NCBI GenBank assembly: GCA_027625915.1
Contig: JANTQA010000057.1
Span: 10,540,001 to 10,604,000 of the forward strand
Direction of reading: 5' to 3'
Length of the DNA: 64,000 bases
Source: Anaeramoeba flamelloides
Taxonomy: Eukaryota; Metamonada; Anaeramoebidae
The position numbers and the translations under genes were made by a program. Shown in pieces: positions 22,197 through 34,163 of this stretch. The stretch's first letter is position 1. The number at the start of each line of letters is the position of its first letter. The notes beneath the pieces are model-generated. The model was not told the origin of the DNA, searched no databases, and saw nothing but the letters and a program-made list of their open reading frames with translations.

Positions 22197-22928
22197 TTAC
22201 TTCAATTTTTGTTTTAGTTTTTTGATTTCTTGTTTTAATTTGAAATTTTTATTTAGGAGTTTTCTCTTTTTTTCTTTTTGACTACATACATCACCCAGGT
22301 AAATATCTAATGATTCACTTGTGTCTTTTATGTGTTTTTTAAACGCTTTTGTGGCTTGTTTATATTGATCTCTTTCCTTTTGTATTATTGAGTGTCTTTT
22401 TTTAATTTGTTCTTCGTCAAAATATGTATTGAAATGGGTTTGAAAATTTTGTAATTGCCTTTTCCCATTTGTTTTTGATTTATTTTCTTTTGGAGAATGT
22501 ATTAGCGCGTTAATATTTTCAAAAAACATTTCAAATTCGGTTTTAATATCAATTTGTTCATTCTCCGTTTCTGTTTCATCATCCGTGTCTGTATGCCTTA
22601 TCCGTTCCATTCCCATACTATGTCCTCTTTTTGTTTTGATATTGTTCTCTTTTTCCATTTCTTCAATTTTTTTCTTGAAATCTTGAGGAGGTGTTGATTT
22701 TGATTTGGTTAAAATTGGTTGATTTTCTTGTTTCCATGTGTTTTGCTCATGCTCCGGTTCCTTTAATAAACATTGGAGATGAAGCCTTCCATTAATAATT
22801 ATCGGTGTGTAATATGCTCTTGTGCAAACTGGTTTTTGGTAGACTGTTTGATGATAGATATATTTATGCTCATTTTTCCCACTTTTAAAAATAAAATTGA
22901 AGGAAAATTGAATAATTTTAAATTTCAT
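22197..22928 (-). CDS. Hypothetical coiled-coil protein
   Basis: A 243-residue frame with varied composition that I take as a real gene or large exon. The N-terminal part (residues 1-70) contains Cys, Tyr and hydrophobic residues (e.g. VYQKPVCTRAYYTPIIINGR). It is followed by a charged low-complexity stretch with DTDDETETENE (about residue 113-124). A Lys/Glu-rich helical C-terminus ends in heptad-like sequence (about 205-243, KLKQEIKKLKQKLK), predicted coiled coil. I recognise no catalytic domain. The ATG at 22928 is the first in frame; upstream is very AT-rich, so an additional 5' exon cannot be excluded. The stop lies about 100 bp from a MITE. Confidence 0.6.
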   Translation of the reverse strand: MKFKIIQFSFNFIFKSGKNEHKYIYHQTVYQKPVCTRAYYTPIIINGRLHLQCLLKEPEHEQNTWKQENQPILTKSKSTPPQDFKKKIEEMEKENNIKTKRGHSMGMERIRHTDTDDETETENEQIDIKTEFEMFFENINALIHSPKENKSKTNGKRQLQNFQTHFNTYFDEEQIKKRHSIIQKERDQYKQATKAFKKHIKDTSESLDIYLGDVCSQKEKKRKLLNKNFKLKQEIKKLKQKLK

Positions 22929-23054
22929 TATAATTTATTTATTTATTGGGAGAAGGGGGTTAATTAAAGATTATTTTATCAAAATAAAAGAAAAGAATTA
23001 CAATATTATCATAAAAAAATATTAATCTAATTTACATAACCAAATCAAAAACTT

Positions 23055-23850
23055 GTCCACTGGCATTAGGTTTTCTTTATGTTTTCTGTTTATTTGGAAA
23101 ATCGATAGATTTTCATTAGGTTTTTTTGAGGTTTTCTATTTTATTCGGAAAATCTATTGATTTTCGTTCTGTTTTTTTTTACTTTAGTGTTAAACCGAAA
23201 ATTTTAATAAATTTTCTGTTTATTTCTAAAGTAAAAAAAACCTAGAACACTTCACTAATAAATAGAAAACTCAAAAAATCCTTTTACACTTCATCTATAA
23301 AAGAGAAAACTTCAAGAAAACCTATACACTCAACAGATAAAAAAGAAAACCTCAAGAAAAGCTAGGTACTTGAGGACACTCTATGGCACTCTACGGACAT
23401 TTTCAGTTAACTTTTCCAGAATTCAAAAGAATTAGTAAAATATTTGATTTTTCTCAATTCTATTGAACCTTAAGAAAAAAACTAGGCACTTGACGACACT
23501 TGACGGCACTTTTATCTATGTTTTTTCAGAATTTGAAAGAATTTAGTATGATCTTTGATTTTACAAATTCTTTTGAATCCGGAAAAACTGATGTTAGCTT
23601 TTCTTTTTATTTCTCAAATTAAAAAAAGGAACCGTTATTTTTTCAGTTTATTTTTCAAAATCAATTGATTTTCAAAATAAAACAGAAAAAATTAAGAAAA
23701 TCACCATGATTTTTTCCAGTATTTCAAAAAAAAAAAATAAAAAAAAATAAAAATAAAAGAGTAAAACCAAGATTTCACTATTCTTTTGAATCATGCATAA
23801 ACTAGGATCTTGAAGGCACTCTACATCAATTGAAGGCAGCTCCCCAAAAT
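23055..23850. repeat. Palindromic repeat block B
   Basis: Related to the block at 9.79-10.23 kb. At least three hairpin units carry AGAATT/AATTC arms (about 23413-23470, 23523-23590, 23714-23805). There are two units of GGAAAATCGATAGATTTTC type, an AACCTAGAACACTTCAC segment, and repeats of GGCACTCTACGG or GACGACACTTGACGGCACT type. Confidence 0.7.
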
Positions 23851-24261
23851 TCACAAGAAAAGTTAAATAAAAAAATAAAAATAAAAATCAAAAACTCTTT
23901 TTTTTTATTATTAAAAAAAAGTAATTCAACAAAATTATTCACAGTTTATCTGAAGCATTAAATTCGTTTTGTGATTTTTTTTATCCTAGTTATAATGTAG
24001 GCAAGATTAAAACTCAGGAAATAGCTTTTCTTAAAAAAAAGAAAAATAATAATAAACTTCTTTAAAAACATTACTTTTATCAATTTGGATGAAAATAATA
24101 TTAATCGAAAGAATTTTTTTTAATAAAGTGCTTCAAATTTCATTGATTTTATTTTATAATATATATATATATATGTCCCTAAGACCCAAAAAACACTAAA
24201 AATGAAAAACTGATCAAATACTTTCCCTTAATACAATTAAAAAAACTAAATGATAAAATAA
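23851..24261. other. AT-rich spacer
   Basis: Simple sequence, including a short (AT)n near 24160-24175. Nothing else recognised. Confidence 0.5.
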
Positions 24262-24462
24262 AAATAAATAAAGTTTCAATTCAACTTTTTCTTGAGAACA
24301 TGTTTTGCCACAATCATTGAATTCACACTTGAAATTATGTATATTTTTAGATTCACTCTCTTGTTTTAACTCATTTACTAAAACAAATTCTAAATTATGG
24401 GGAATTTTCTTTTCACAAAAGGGACTAATTTGGTCTTCAAATGTTTTTTTTAGTTTTAAATG
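24262..24462 (-). pseudogene. ATG-less coding-like segment with zinc-finger-like motif
   Basis: On the minus strand, a frame without ATG reads through FEDQISPFCEKKIPHNLEFV and then FKCEFNDCGKTCSQEKVELK. It has good coding character despite lying in AT-rich spacer. The C-x4-C pattern with following GK resembles a C2H2 or TRAF-type finger. The first expected His is Tyr (positions KLY), so the finger looks incomplete. It may be an orphan exon of an unrecognised gene or a gene fragment. No clear splice sites were found. Confidence 0.35.
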
Positions 24463-24738
24463 GTAAAATTAAAAAAAAGTTCAACTCAAAAGATAAACTC
24501 TCTGGAAAACCATTCTAATTTAATATATTAACTTATTCTTTCATTTCAAGCTTTTCTCAACCCCAATTTTTCAAAAAAAAATAAAAAAGTGCACAGTAAT
24601 TTCAAAAAATATTTTCGATATTCAAAAGTTGAGAGTGTTTTTATTCTAAAAAAAATTATCCCAGTGGTTAATGAAATTAAGTTATGAACTTAATTTCGAA
24701 AAATATTAACCAGAAAAAAATAGTGCTTAATTTTATTA

Positions 24739-24786
<48 letters not shown>

Positions 24787-26014
24787 GTTAAATGTGGCGA
24801 AAAGGTGATTATTTAGATTAAGAACTATTATATTTTAGAAGATTTTTTCATATTTGAAAGCATTTTGAGATAAACGTACAGGATTTATAATGGGTATGTT
24901 TCATTGGTGGTTGCTTGTATATGATTTTTAAAACGGGGAAAATGATTTCATTTAAGGATACAGACATTCAGGTGTAAAATAGACTTTGAAATAAAAAAAA
25001 AAAATTCCATATTTCTTTGTTTCTGAGTGGCTAATTCCCATTAAAAATAAATCAGGATGTGATGTTTGATAGATTTCTCAAAATCAAAGATGAAAAGAAC
25101 TGGTATTTTTGTAAGAAAGTACCAAAGATATATACTCTATTTCATATTTTGATTGATGCGAATTATAATTTATGAATACAATTGTTTCAGTTTCAAAGTG
25201 TCGTTAATATTGGTACTATTTTCAGATCTCAAAGATTTTTTTTTATTATTTTTCAAATGAGTTATTTTTCCAAAAACTATCGAGCCAAATCAAAACTTTG
25301 TAATCTATAACCATTTAAAGAACAACCACAAGTCGTATTACATTGGATTGAATTAATTTTGTACTAAAAGAAAACAATTTGTTCCAAATCGAAGAAATTT
25401 AAGCGTTTGCAAATAAAAACCCAAGAAAAAGATCAATTGATTTTTTTCTGTTTCTTTAAAAACTTTGGAATTTTTAATCTCAAAAATCTTGGAAACTTTA
25501 TCATAATTTCTTTTATTTTTTTCAACCACAATAAGTGCACTTTCACAATATCATTTTTATTTAGTAAGCTACTCATTGAGTATGAAGAAAATGCATGGTA
25601 ATTACCGATCCAAAATAAATGAAAAAAAATTGATTTCAATTTCTAAAATTGTGTTTAATCGCAATTAGTCGAAAAAATAAAACGATCTTCACATAAAAAT
25701 TAGAATAAAAAAAAAAATAAATGGGGTAAAAATTTCATTTCATATTCCAAAAAGTAAAATTGATTAGACTATCTTTTAGAAATAATTTTTCTTTGAATTT
25801 TGATTGCTGTAGTTTCTTTTATGTGATTTCTGTTATTGTAAAAAAATCTAAAAAAGATATTTTTGAGGAATTTGGATTGAAATTTTTGTCAATTTGTTTT
25901 TTCATTTACCGTTGTGCAAAAAAAGTGAGATACAAAAAAAAAGTTGTTTATGTTTTTTTTTCATGAAAGTTTAAGTATTGAAGTTTGTTGAATTTGATCT
26001 CTTCCAAATAACCT
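24463..26014. other. AT-rich spacer with (AT)n microsatellite
   Basis: (AT)n spans 24744-24782. Opposing frames near 25407-25639 are mutually overlapping and low-complexity, so neither is taken as a gene. Confidence 0.5.
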
Positions 26015-26491
26015 TACAGTGGTCAAAAATACACGTATACAGAGCACAAAGCCCAGGTTTCAAATAAAGAAAGTGCTTTTTTTTTTCTTTTGTTTCAATA
26101 GAATATCTAATTTAGTATTCAAAGGGGTGCCCAAGGCTAAATCAATTCTGATCGTTAACTTGTTGGTATTTTGATGGGATATTAAATTATGAATTGCAAA
26201 TTTTTTGTAAAAATTTTCCAATTTTTAAGAAATTTTTTATTTTTTTATTCCTAAAATTTTCTCTAAAATTGACTATTTTTTTAATGAAAAATTTCACATT
26301 TTAATCATTTATTTTGGAGTATTTCTTTTTTAATCGAAAAAACTTTAAGAAACCAATATCCTTTTGACTTATTGTTTATTTTCTGTTTCTTGGATCATTT
26401 GTGATGTAAGATTTCTTGGAAAAAAGAAACACGACTTTTTAATTTGAAACATGGGTTTTCCAAGGATGTGTGGGTTATTTTTACAACAGTA
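26015..26491. mobile_element. MITE, family 2
   Basis: About 477 bp, TA-flanked. The ends are CAGTGGTCAAAAATACACG and the complement of TTATTTTTACAACAG. The interior matches 56050-56529 (CAATAGAATATCTAATTTA and similar positions). It is diverged, with no coding capacity, and the TA duplication and CAGT end suggest Tc1/mariner. Confidence 0.75.
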
Positions 26492-28087
26492 GAGATAAAA
26501 CTAAATGGCCTTTTTTATGAGAAGATGGCCGTTTTAAAATACATGTCATATTCTCGCAAAAATGGTCATTTTTAACTTGTTCTGATAACTATTGGCATTA
26601 TTTGGGGAAAAATCTTTTGGATAAAATTCAAAATTAAAATTAGAAAAAATGCAAATTTTTTATGTACCCTTAAGATTTTATTCTTTTAGAGACGCCTTAA
26701 GTACCAACTTTAAAATTTTTATCAAATAGAATGGGTTTAGTTAAACAATAGTCATGGCTCAAGCAACGAAGATTCGATCATAAAAGTAGTTGAGAAGATG
26801 CATTTTGTGTTATTGTTTTTTTTTAAGTAATATCAAGATCATTCTCGTAAAAGTAAAGTCAATCAAACAAGAAGATGATTTCCAACACAAGGTTCATTAT
26901 GAAGTTATTATACGTTGTTGTTGTGTTTTTTGTTTTTTTTTAAATTTTTATTGGGGTTGTCTTTTCATAAATAAGAATTGTTTCAGTTACCGAGAGAGAT
27001 TGGGTTTCAGAACTCCGAAAAAAATTTTTTTTCTCTTGATGATTATTCAATTTTTAATGATTGAATTTTTGGTTTAGTAATCGGTTCATCCTTAGAGTAG
27101 TTGTAATCTTTCGAAAATCTAGTCAATGTTTAGTTTGGTTATTATTGTTTGTTTTTAAAATCTTGACCAATAATATTGAGTAAAAGGGGAAACAATTCCA
27201 AACTTTAACTCTTTGATTTTTGGTTTTTTTTCAGATAAATTAATCATAAAATAAAAAAAATATCATTCTGATAAATAGAAAAAGGAAATTTTCATTAAAA
27301 GTTTGTATAAATGTGATTAATAATCATTCAAAATTGAAATAAAAATATGTTTTTACCATTTTCGCGAGAAGGTGACCAATTGTAAATTGGCTAAATATTC
27401 TCTCAAAAAGGCTCTAAACAGCGCATCCCATAATCTAATAGCATTTTATCTCATAAAGGCAAAATTATCTCTTTTTAAAACTATTTTTTTAACTGTCAAT
27501 TTTATTTTGATTTAAAATATATGACCAATTCGAAAAAGCAAATTAAAGATCTCAATTTACATTGTTGTTGTTTTTGTGAGAAATTTCAACCAAAGAGTTT
27601 AAGAAACTAGACTCAAGGGATGCACATAGAACTTCATGAAGACTTTACAATTCAAAAAAAATTTGCAATAAATGTAATTTACTAAATACACAAAAGACAT
27701 TATGTACAAAATAATATATATTTTTGTTTCAATGATAAATGATTTTTTATCAGATTTAAACCAACTTTTTTGTGAAACTTTCGTGTTCTATGCATGTGAT
27801 TTTATTTTTTTTCTTTTTGATTTTAAAGTTATTTAAAATATTCAGATCAAATCTATGGAAATAATAAATGAAATACCTTTTTTTCAAATTATGAAATTCT
27901 TGTTTTTTTTGATTTATTCTTCATTGTGTCAAAAATTTTTTTTTTGTTTTAAATATATTAATTCTAGTTAAAATGTGGGTTAAATGATTATTTTTACGAG
28001 AATATGTACGGATTCAAAATATACATCTTTTCGCGAAAGTGGTCGTTCTTTTGTTCATAGACCTTTCTTATATTTGGTAAATTACAT
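26492..28087. other. AT-rich spacer with recurring TTCTCGCGA-like motifs
   Basis: Frames such as 26790-27077 are Phe/Ile/Cys-rich and unconvincing. Variants of a TCGCGAAAATGGTC-like motif occur near 26560, 27360 and 28030. Confidence 0.45.
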
Positions 28088-28271
28088 TACTGTTATTTGA
28101 GTTTTAAATGGGAAAAATTTTCACTTCATTTTCAATTTCCTTTTTCAAACTTCGATCGAAACCACAAATTACAACCTACTTTCCTTGAAAAGTCTATTTA
28201 TAGAAAAAAAAAAAATCTGGAAAATGAAAAGGGAGTGAATATTCTTCCTATTTCATATTCAAATAACAGCA
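28088..28271. mobile_element. Foldback MITE, family 5
   Basis: About 184 bp with 45-50-bp inverted arms (CTGTTATTTGA...TTTTCACTTCATTTTC). A second diverged copy lies at about 46346-46510 inside a family 4 element. Confidence 0.7.
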
Positions 28272-28918
28272 GTTGAATTTTTTTTATTTTTGATTGAAAA
28301 AAACCACACAAGTGGTTGTAGATTTATCTCTTGAGTTCAATTCTTGAAACCTCTTTTGTTGAAATTTCTCAATTCAACACCAATCTAAATTTTTTCTTGA
28401 ACTTTTTTTTTTTTGTAAGAAGTTCTTATTTTAAATGGGAAATACAATTAACCAGAGAAAAAAGTGTTGTTATTTAGAGATAATTTTGTCATTAGGAACT
28501 TGTTTGTGATTCTATCATAAAGTGTATCATGGTGGATCGTTTGTGTGATCATACTGCTGGTTTGTAAATCACCACCTTCTCGTGAAAATGTTCAATCAGA
28601 TTTTGAATGGATTCCATAGAAGTCTTGAAGAAATCAAATTTTGTGGGAATTGTTCTTTCAATTATTATGGGTAATTCAAAGAAAACGAATTCTTAAATAC
28701 AACTTTTCTATAAGCTCCTTTCTAAGAAATTAAACTTTAGAAATAATTACTAAAAAATTGTCTTTGTTTTGTGGTTTCATAATCTTGTTTGGGGAATTAA
28801 ATTTTTCGTTGATAAAAAGAAAAATTAAACAAGTTTGGAAACAACAGAAAAAATTCGGTTGTGAAGAATTCGTTCATCAACTCAAAAGCAAAATTGCAAA
28901 CGTTTTCAAATTATTTAT
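28272..28918. other. Spacer
   Basis: The frame at 28758-28964 runs into the next MITE and is not credible as a gene. A CTCGTGAAAATG motif recurs at about 28578. Confidence 0.45.
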
Positions 28919-29124
28919 TACAGTCAGTTCCACTTTTAAGACACAAACTTTCAAGGAAATTTAAGGAACAAAAAAATCTCTCAAATTAGGGCACATTTTT
29001 TTGAATTTTTTTTTTTACACAAATGATTTTATTAGAATCTGAACATTTTTGCCTTAATTTGAGATTTTTTTTTGTTCCTTAAATTTCCTTAAAAGTTTGT
29101 GTCTTAAAAGTGGAACTGGCTGTA
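28919..29124. mobile_element. Foldback MITE, family 1
   Basis: TA-flanked copy of about 206 bp of the CAGTCAGTTCCAC / GTGGAACTGGCTG end variant, with moderately diverged arms. Confidence 0.88.
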
Positions 29125-29450
29125 AGGTTTTGTCTTTGTTTCCTTCAAAAGAAAAAATTAAAGGTGAGTCGGTTGGCAGACAAATGGTGATCAAGTTTAT
29201 GTTTTGTAAATCAAATTTTGTTGAACAAATTCCACAATCGAGAAATTTTTTTTAATTTTGATAAAAAATAATCTTGTGGTGAGAAAGTCTGCTAAAAAAA
29301 ATAAAAAAAAAGGTGGGTTGGGAAGGGTTTTTCAAGAAAAGAATAACAAGTGGAAATTTTGTTGGAGTTTTTTTTCTGATCAATAATTTTGATTTGATTG
29401 CTAAACGTTTCCAAACAAGAACAAAAAAGAAAAAAAAAATGAACAAGCAC

Positions 29451-29753
29451 TTACTTAATTGTCTCCTGAATGAGGTTGATAAAAACTGTTTGGGTCAATA
29501 AATTTAAGTGCTTTTGTCTGGTAGGCAGCAGATTTTCATAATTGTATTTATGAAAAGTTTGTTGACTTGAGCAACCAAAAAACTTTACAGATTTTAGAGT
29601 TGAAGCAACAATCACCCCTGACTTTTGAAGATCAACTAATATAACAACTTCTGATGACTTTTTAAAAAACTTTTTGAACAATTTAAGCTTCTTTTTTGGG
29701 AGTTGTTCTTTCTTAAATTCTAAACTATTAAATACTCTCAAAAAAAGAGACAT
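29451..29753 (-). CDS. Hypothetical short frame
   Basis: A 100-codon frame with mixed composition (e.g. EVVILVDLQKSGVIVASTLK) and no recognised domain. It has no neighbour to support it, and it is flanked by spacer. It may be a chance open frame or a gene remnant. Confidence 0.2.
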   Translation of the reverse strand: MSLFLRVFNSLEFKKEQLPKKKLKLFKKFFKKSSEVVILVDLQKSGVIVASTLKSVKFFGCSSQQTFHKYNYENLLPTRQKHLNLLTQTVFINLIQETIK

Positions 29754-30476
29754 AATCAGAAGAATAAAATTTTAAAAAAAATAAAAAAGTTTAGCTTGGA
29801 AAGAAGTTGAATTCTTGAGAAATTGACCCAAAGGTAGGGTAATTATCCAGGGGTTTTGTTTTAGAGAATCGATAATTTCAAAAGTAACATTTTTAAAAAA
29901 TAACCTAGAAGTGAAAATTATTTAACTTTTGACATTTCTTGTAAAGTACATTTTATTTTTTAGAATTCTTTTATGTTTCTTTTTAGAAAATAAAACGTAA
30001 GTTTTACTTTAATTTGAAATATTTTTCCAAAATTTTGGTTTTTAAAAATAAAAATATGATTGATTGTTGAAGATTGAAAGAAGCAAAAAGTTGTAAAAGG
30101 ATATATTCAGAAACTTTTTTGACATCCCTTCACGGAAAATTAATTTCAACAGGAGAGTTTTTTATTCCAAATTGGGCACAATATCAATAATTATCGATTT
30201 ATTGGTAAAAATAATCTTTGCTTCGAAAATATCAACAGTTCAAATAAGTAGACTAGAAAAGAAATTATCAATAAATTTCAATTTGGGACTCAGGTTTATT
30301 TTCTAAGCATTTTTACCAAATTTCTAGTTTTTAAAAAAAAATTGATTTTTAAAGAGAAAAATTTTGGTACGATATTTGTAGTAATTTATCAATTGGGAAT
30401 TAAAGTCTTTTAAGGAACAAAAGACAAATTGGGTTTCTATATCTTTTATTCTTTTTTTCTTTCTTTATCAATAAAT
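29754..30476. other. AT-rich spacer
   Basis: Nothing recognised. Confidence 0.5.
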
Positions 30477-31298
30477 TTAAGGGAGTAGTAACGATAAAGG
30501 AAATTTTTTCACTTTTTTGTAATTTTGAAGAGGATTAGAAAATAAAATTTTTTACTTTGGTTCTAACTTGTTGATTTTTATTCTTTAAAGTACTTGATTC
30601 ATTAGATTTTATAATTTTTTTTCCAAAGTCTCAAAGAAATTTCCACAATAGAATGTTGATTTGAATTGCTTAAAATGGTGTTTCGAATGTTGAATGACTT
30701 ATCTTTTATTCTTATTTCAACAGTCTATTGTTGAATTTAATTTTTTCATTTTGTATTTTTTAAACATTTTTAAATTTTTTTAATAATGATAACAAAAAGT
30801 ATAAGAAAGATTTTTTCTAAGTGGCATTTTGGATAAAGGGATTTTATTTAAAATGAACAATAACATTACAATTAGGATAATCATCAAACTAAAGACGAAT
30901 TGGGTTTTAAAAGCTAGTTGGATTTGAATAAATTATAATTATAGCAAAATATTTCTGTTTAGGATTATAAAACACTTGGATTTTGTGGAATTGGGGAAGT
31001 GAAGATTATTATAATTTTTCAAATTCTACATCACAAAACAGCTATTAGTTTTATTCAATGAATATAAAATTATTTTTTCGGTAAAATAAATATTTAAATA
31101 TATATAAAAAAAAATAAATCCAATATTATCAATTCTTTTCTCAATTTTTTATAGTTTAACCTTACTAAAAAAACAATAAAAAAGAATTTTTAAAAAATTT
31201 TTTTTGAGAATCTACGATCATAGGCCACTAGAATCAAACACTCTTCTCTCATCTCTCTCAAATTTTTACCATGTCTTATGGTATATCTGCCCCCTTCA
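30477..31298 (+). mobile_element. TTAA-targeting element (family 3), shorter copy
   Basis: About 820 bp starting TTAA-GGGAGTAG and ending CCCCC-TTCA. It matches the 36675-38033 element in reverse orientation at both ends and through much of the interior (CACAATAGAATGTTGA, GAATCTACGATCA, TTAGGATT...AGTTTTATTCAA). It lacks about 500 bp relative to that copy. The right-hand TTAA appears mutated to TTCA. Confidence 0.8.
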
Positions 31299-31604
31299 AA
31301 TTCATAAATTGAAAAGGTTTAATAATTTTTTGAGATAGGTACTTTTCTATTATTCGTTTTGGTATATATGGAGTTTCGGAACAATTCTAGAAGAAATGAA
31401 TATTTTGAAATTTAAAAAAGAAAAAGAGGCTATATTTTGTCATATTCAAATGCCAAACACCAATCAAGATTTTTCATCATTTTCATATTCTGCTTTTGTG
31501 CATGAAGTAAAACTTTTAAAAAATCAACTCCTTTTCACCAACTTGTAGAATTCTTTACAAGAGGTACCCTTTTAATCAAAATTATTTTTAAAGGGTCTAG
31601 TCAT
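31299..31604. other. Short spacer
   Basis: Nothing recognised. Confidence 0.5.
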
Positions 31605-31804
31605 TACAGTCAGTCCCAATATTAAGTCACAAACTTTCAACAGAATTTAGCGCAATAAAAATCTCAAATTAAGTCACAAAATTCAAATTTTAGTAAAATT
31701 GATTGTGTAAAAAAAAAAATCCAAAAAAATGTACTTTAAATTGAGGTTTTTATGTGTAGCAAATTACATTGAAAATTAATGCCTGAAAAGTGCAACTGGC
31801 TGTA
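31605..31804. mobile_element. Foldback MITE, family 1 (old copy)
   Basis: About 200 bp, TA-flanked. It is strongly diverged (CAGTCAGTCCCAAT left end, GTGCAACTGGCTG right end) but the foldback layout is intact. Confidence 0.8.
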
Positions 31805-31934
31805 CTATGAAAAATTAATTTATGAAATGGAAAAAAATTATTTGTAATTTATTATAAGAGAACCTATTACAGGTTAAAAACTTGTCGATATGCGAAGCGA
31901 TCGATCAAAATAATCAACAACGAAAAGCTTCTTT

Positions 31935-32403
31935 GAGTAAAATAATGTATACCCAAAGACTATAATTCATTTTTTTAAATATGATCCATACTTTTTTTTC
32001 TTCTGTTCCAATGTAACATCCAATTTATTAATCAGTATTATACCAAAGTTCAAATCAGTTTTGAAGGTTAATTTATTGAAGATTTCAGTAAAATTTAAAT
32101 TCTGCATGAAATTTTTTCAAATTTTTCAGTAATTTTCTAGGTTTTTATGTATATTTTCGATTTTTTGTATTGATGTTTAAAACAATTTACTATATTTTTT
32201 GAGATATATTTTCCAATTTAATCCTTTATTTTTAGAATTCCCTTTTAGAATAATATAACTTTTTGAAACCAATACCATATTTTTTCCAGGTTTATTATCA
32301 GTTTCTTTGATAGTTCAATGTGGAGTCTTCTATAAAAAAGAAACACACTTTTTATTTTGATACACATATTAATCTTCTCTCTACACATTATTTTGACAAC
32401 AGT
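31935..32403. mobile_element. MITE, family 2 (old copy)
   Basis: Colinear with 56050-56529, e.g. GACTATAATTC near the left and TTATTTTGACAACAG at the right end. The left terminus is blurred and the right-hand TA reads TT. Confidence 0.6.
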
Positions 32404-33645
32404 TGGTCATATATAGAAAAAATAGCATAAAATGACACTCAGTTTCCAATTTAAATAGCTGCAAATTATAAATTTGAAAAAAATGGTATTTTTTTTGAAG
32501 TTTCTATTTTTGGTATTTTTTGAATTCTTGAAGATTTTTTTTGAATTTTTTCTTTTTTTCAAATAAGTTATTTTTCTCTAAAGAATGTTACAAAAATACT
32601 CACTCTGTCAAATGAAGATGATTACAAAATAACCATACATTAGACTAAATTGGATTAAATTGATTATGTGCTTAAAGAAGACAATTTGTACCAAATTGAC
32701 GAAAATTCACCCTTTGGTTATACATAATAAGATAAAAGTATGTTTGTTTTTAAATTTGGATTTTTTGTAATTGAGAACCGTACAAAACTTTAATTTTATT
32801 AATGATATTTTTTTTTGCTTAATCAAGAATTCTTTTTGAATTTTGTTTTTTTTTTGAAATTGAATTTTTTTTCTTTGAAAATCCTATGTGAACGTTAAGT
32901 TGACCTTTTTATCAATTAAAAATCTTTTTAAACCTTGGTTTTTTTTTTTTTTTTCTTTTTTGTTATTTGATTTTTGCACTTTTTTTGAGAGTAATTTTTG
33001 AAATTGAGATCCTAAGATTTTTTTTGTTATTTGAATTTTTGTAAATTGAAAATCCTTTTATACCTTTGTTTGTTTTTTATTTATTTTTTGCCATTTGAAT
33101 TTTGAACTTTATTTCGAGAGTAATTTAGGAAAGTGTGATTTTTAATTGTTTTTTTGTTATTTCAATTGTTTTTTTATAAAAAAACCTTAAAACTTATTAA
33201 TATTTGTTGTGAAGAGCTTGATTAATTTTTTATTATTATTATTTAATTTTCCGATCAAAAGAATTGTAATGTGAAAATATTTTTTTTAGTATAAAGCCGC
33301 GAGTTGGGCATGGGGCAAATACATGTTAAGTGAGTAGTATTAAAACAAAATTATTGCTCAAAAATTTCCATGAAAAATGAGGATTTTTAGGAGGAAGAAT
33401 ACACATGAGCAATATTTATATATAATAAAAATTTAAACTAATTATTTTGATTTAAGTGATTACGATCTTTTATGAAAGAATAAAAAAAAATGGGAAAAAA
33501 AAAACTGTTATTTAATAAATTTTTATATTTTGAAGGAATAATAACCCCCAATTCCTCTCAAATGTAGAAATATATTCAAAAATCATTTTATGAAAAAATA
33601 ATAAACAATAATAAGGAAGACATTTTTTCAAAAATACTATTTTTG
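32404..33645. other. T-rich spacer
   Basis: Long T runs; one less AT-rich patch near 33295-33325. No gene recognised. Confidence 0.5.
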
Positions 33646-34163
33646 AGTTAAAGGTACCCTGCTACAGCGAGGGCATTAGATCTGTTTAAATCGTTTGAGT
33701 CGATATTAGATAAGAAAAAGTTTTATTTTGGAAATTTCAAAATTGAAATCATTAATATTGGACATTGCCTTTTTTTTTCCAATTTTTTTTTTAAACGTTA
33801 ATTCATTTACAAATTTTTTATTACAAGATCGATATTCGCTAACTAGAAAATTTGTTATTCTATTGTTATTGAAACAGTAAAAATGATTGTAGAAAAAACA
33901 TATTTATTTCTATTGGAATTTTTTTCGATCATTAATAGGAGATCAAAACAAACATTCTTGTTTTCTCTCAATAGGCCCTCCACTAAAAAAGAATTTTTGT
34001 TTTTCAATTTTTAAGAAAATTTATTGATTGATTAGTTTTTCTTCATTCAAGAGATAAATTATTCTCTAGTGTGTATTATTCTCCTTATTTTTTATTTATT
34101 TTTCAAGGGTCAATTATCATTTATAATTGAACTTTGAAAAAAATTTTTTGGGATACCTTTGCC
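33646..34163 (+). mobile_element. TIR element family 4, copy 2
   Basis: About 518 bp. Its inverted ends carry AGTTAAAGGTACCC and GGCAAAGGTATCCC. It is colinear with 46054-46725 without the family 5 insertion found there. Confidence 0.7.
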
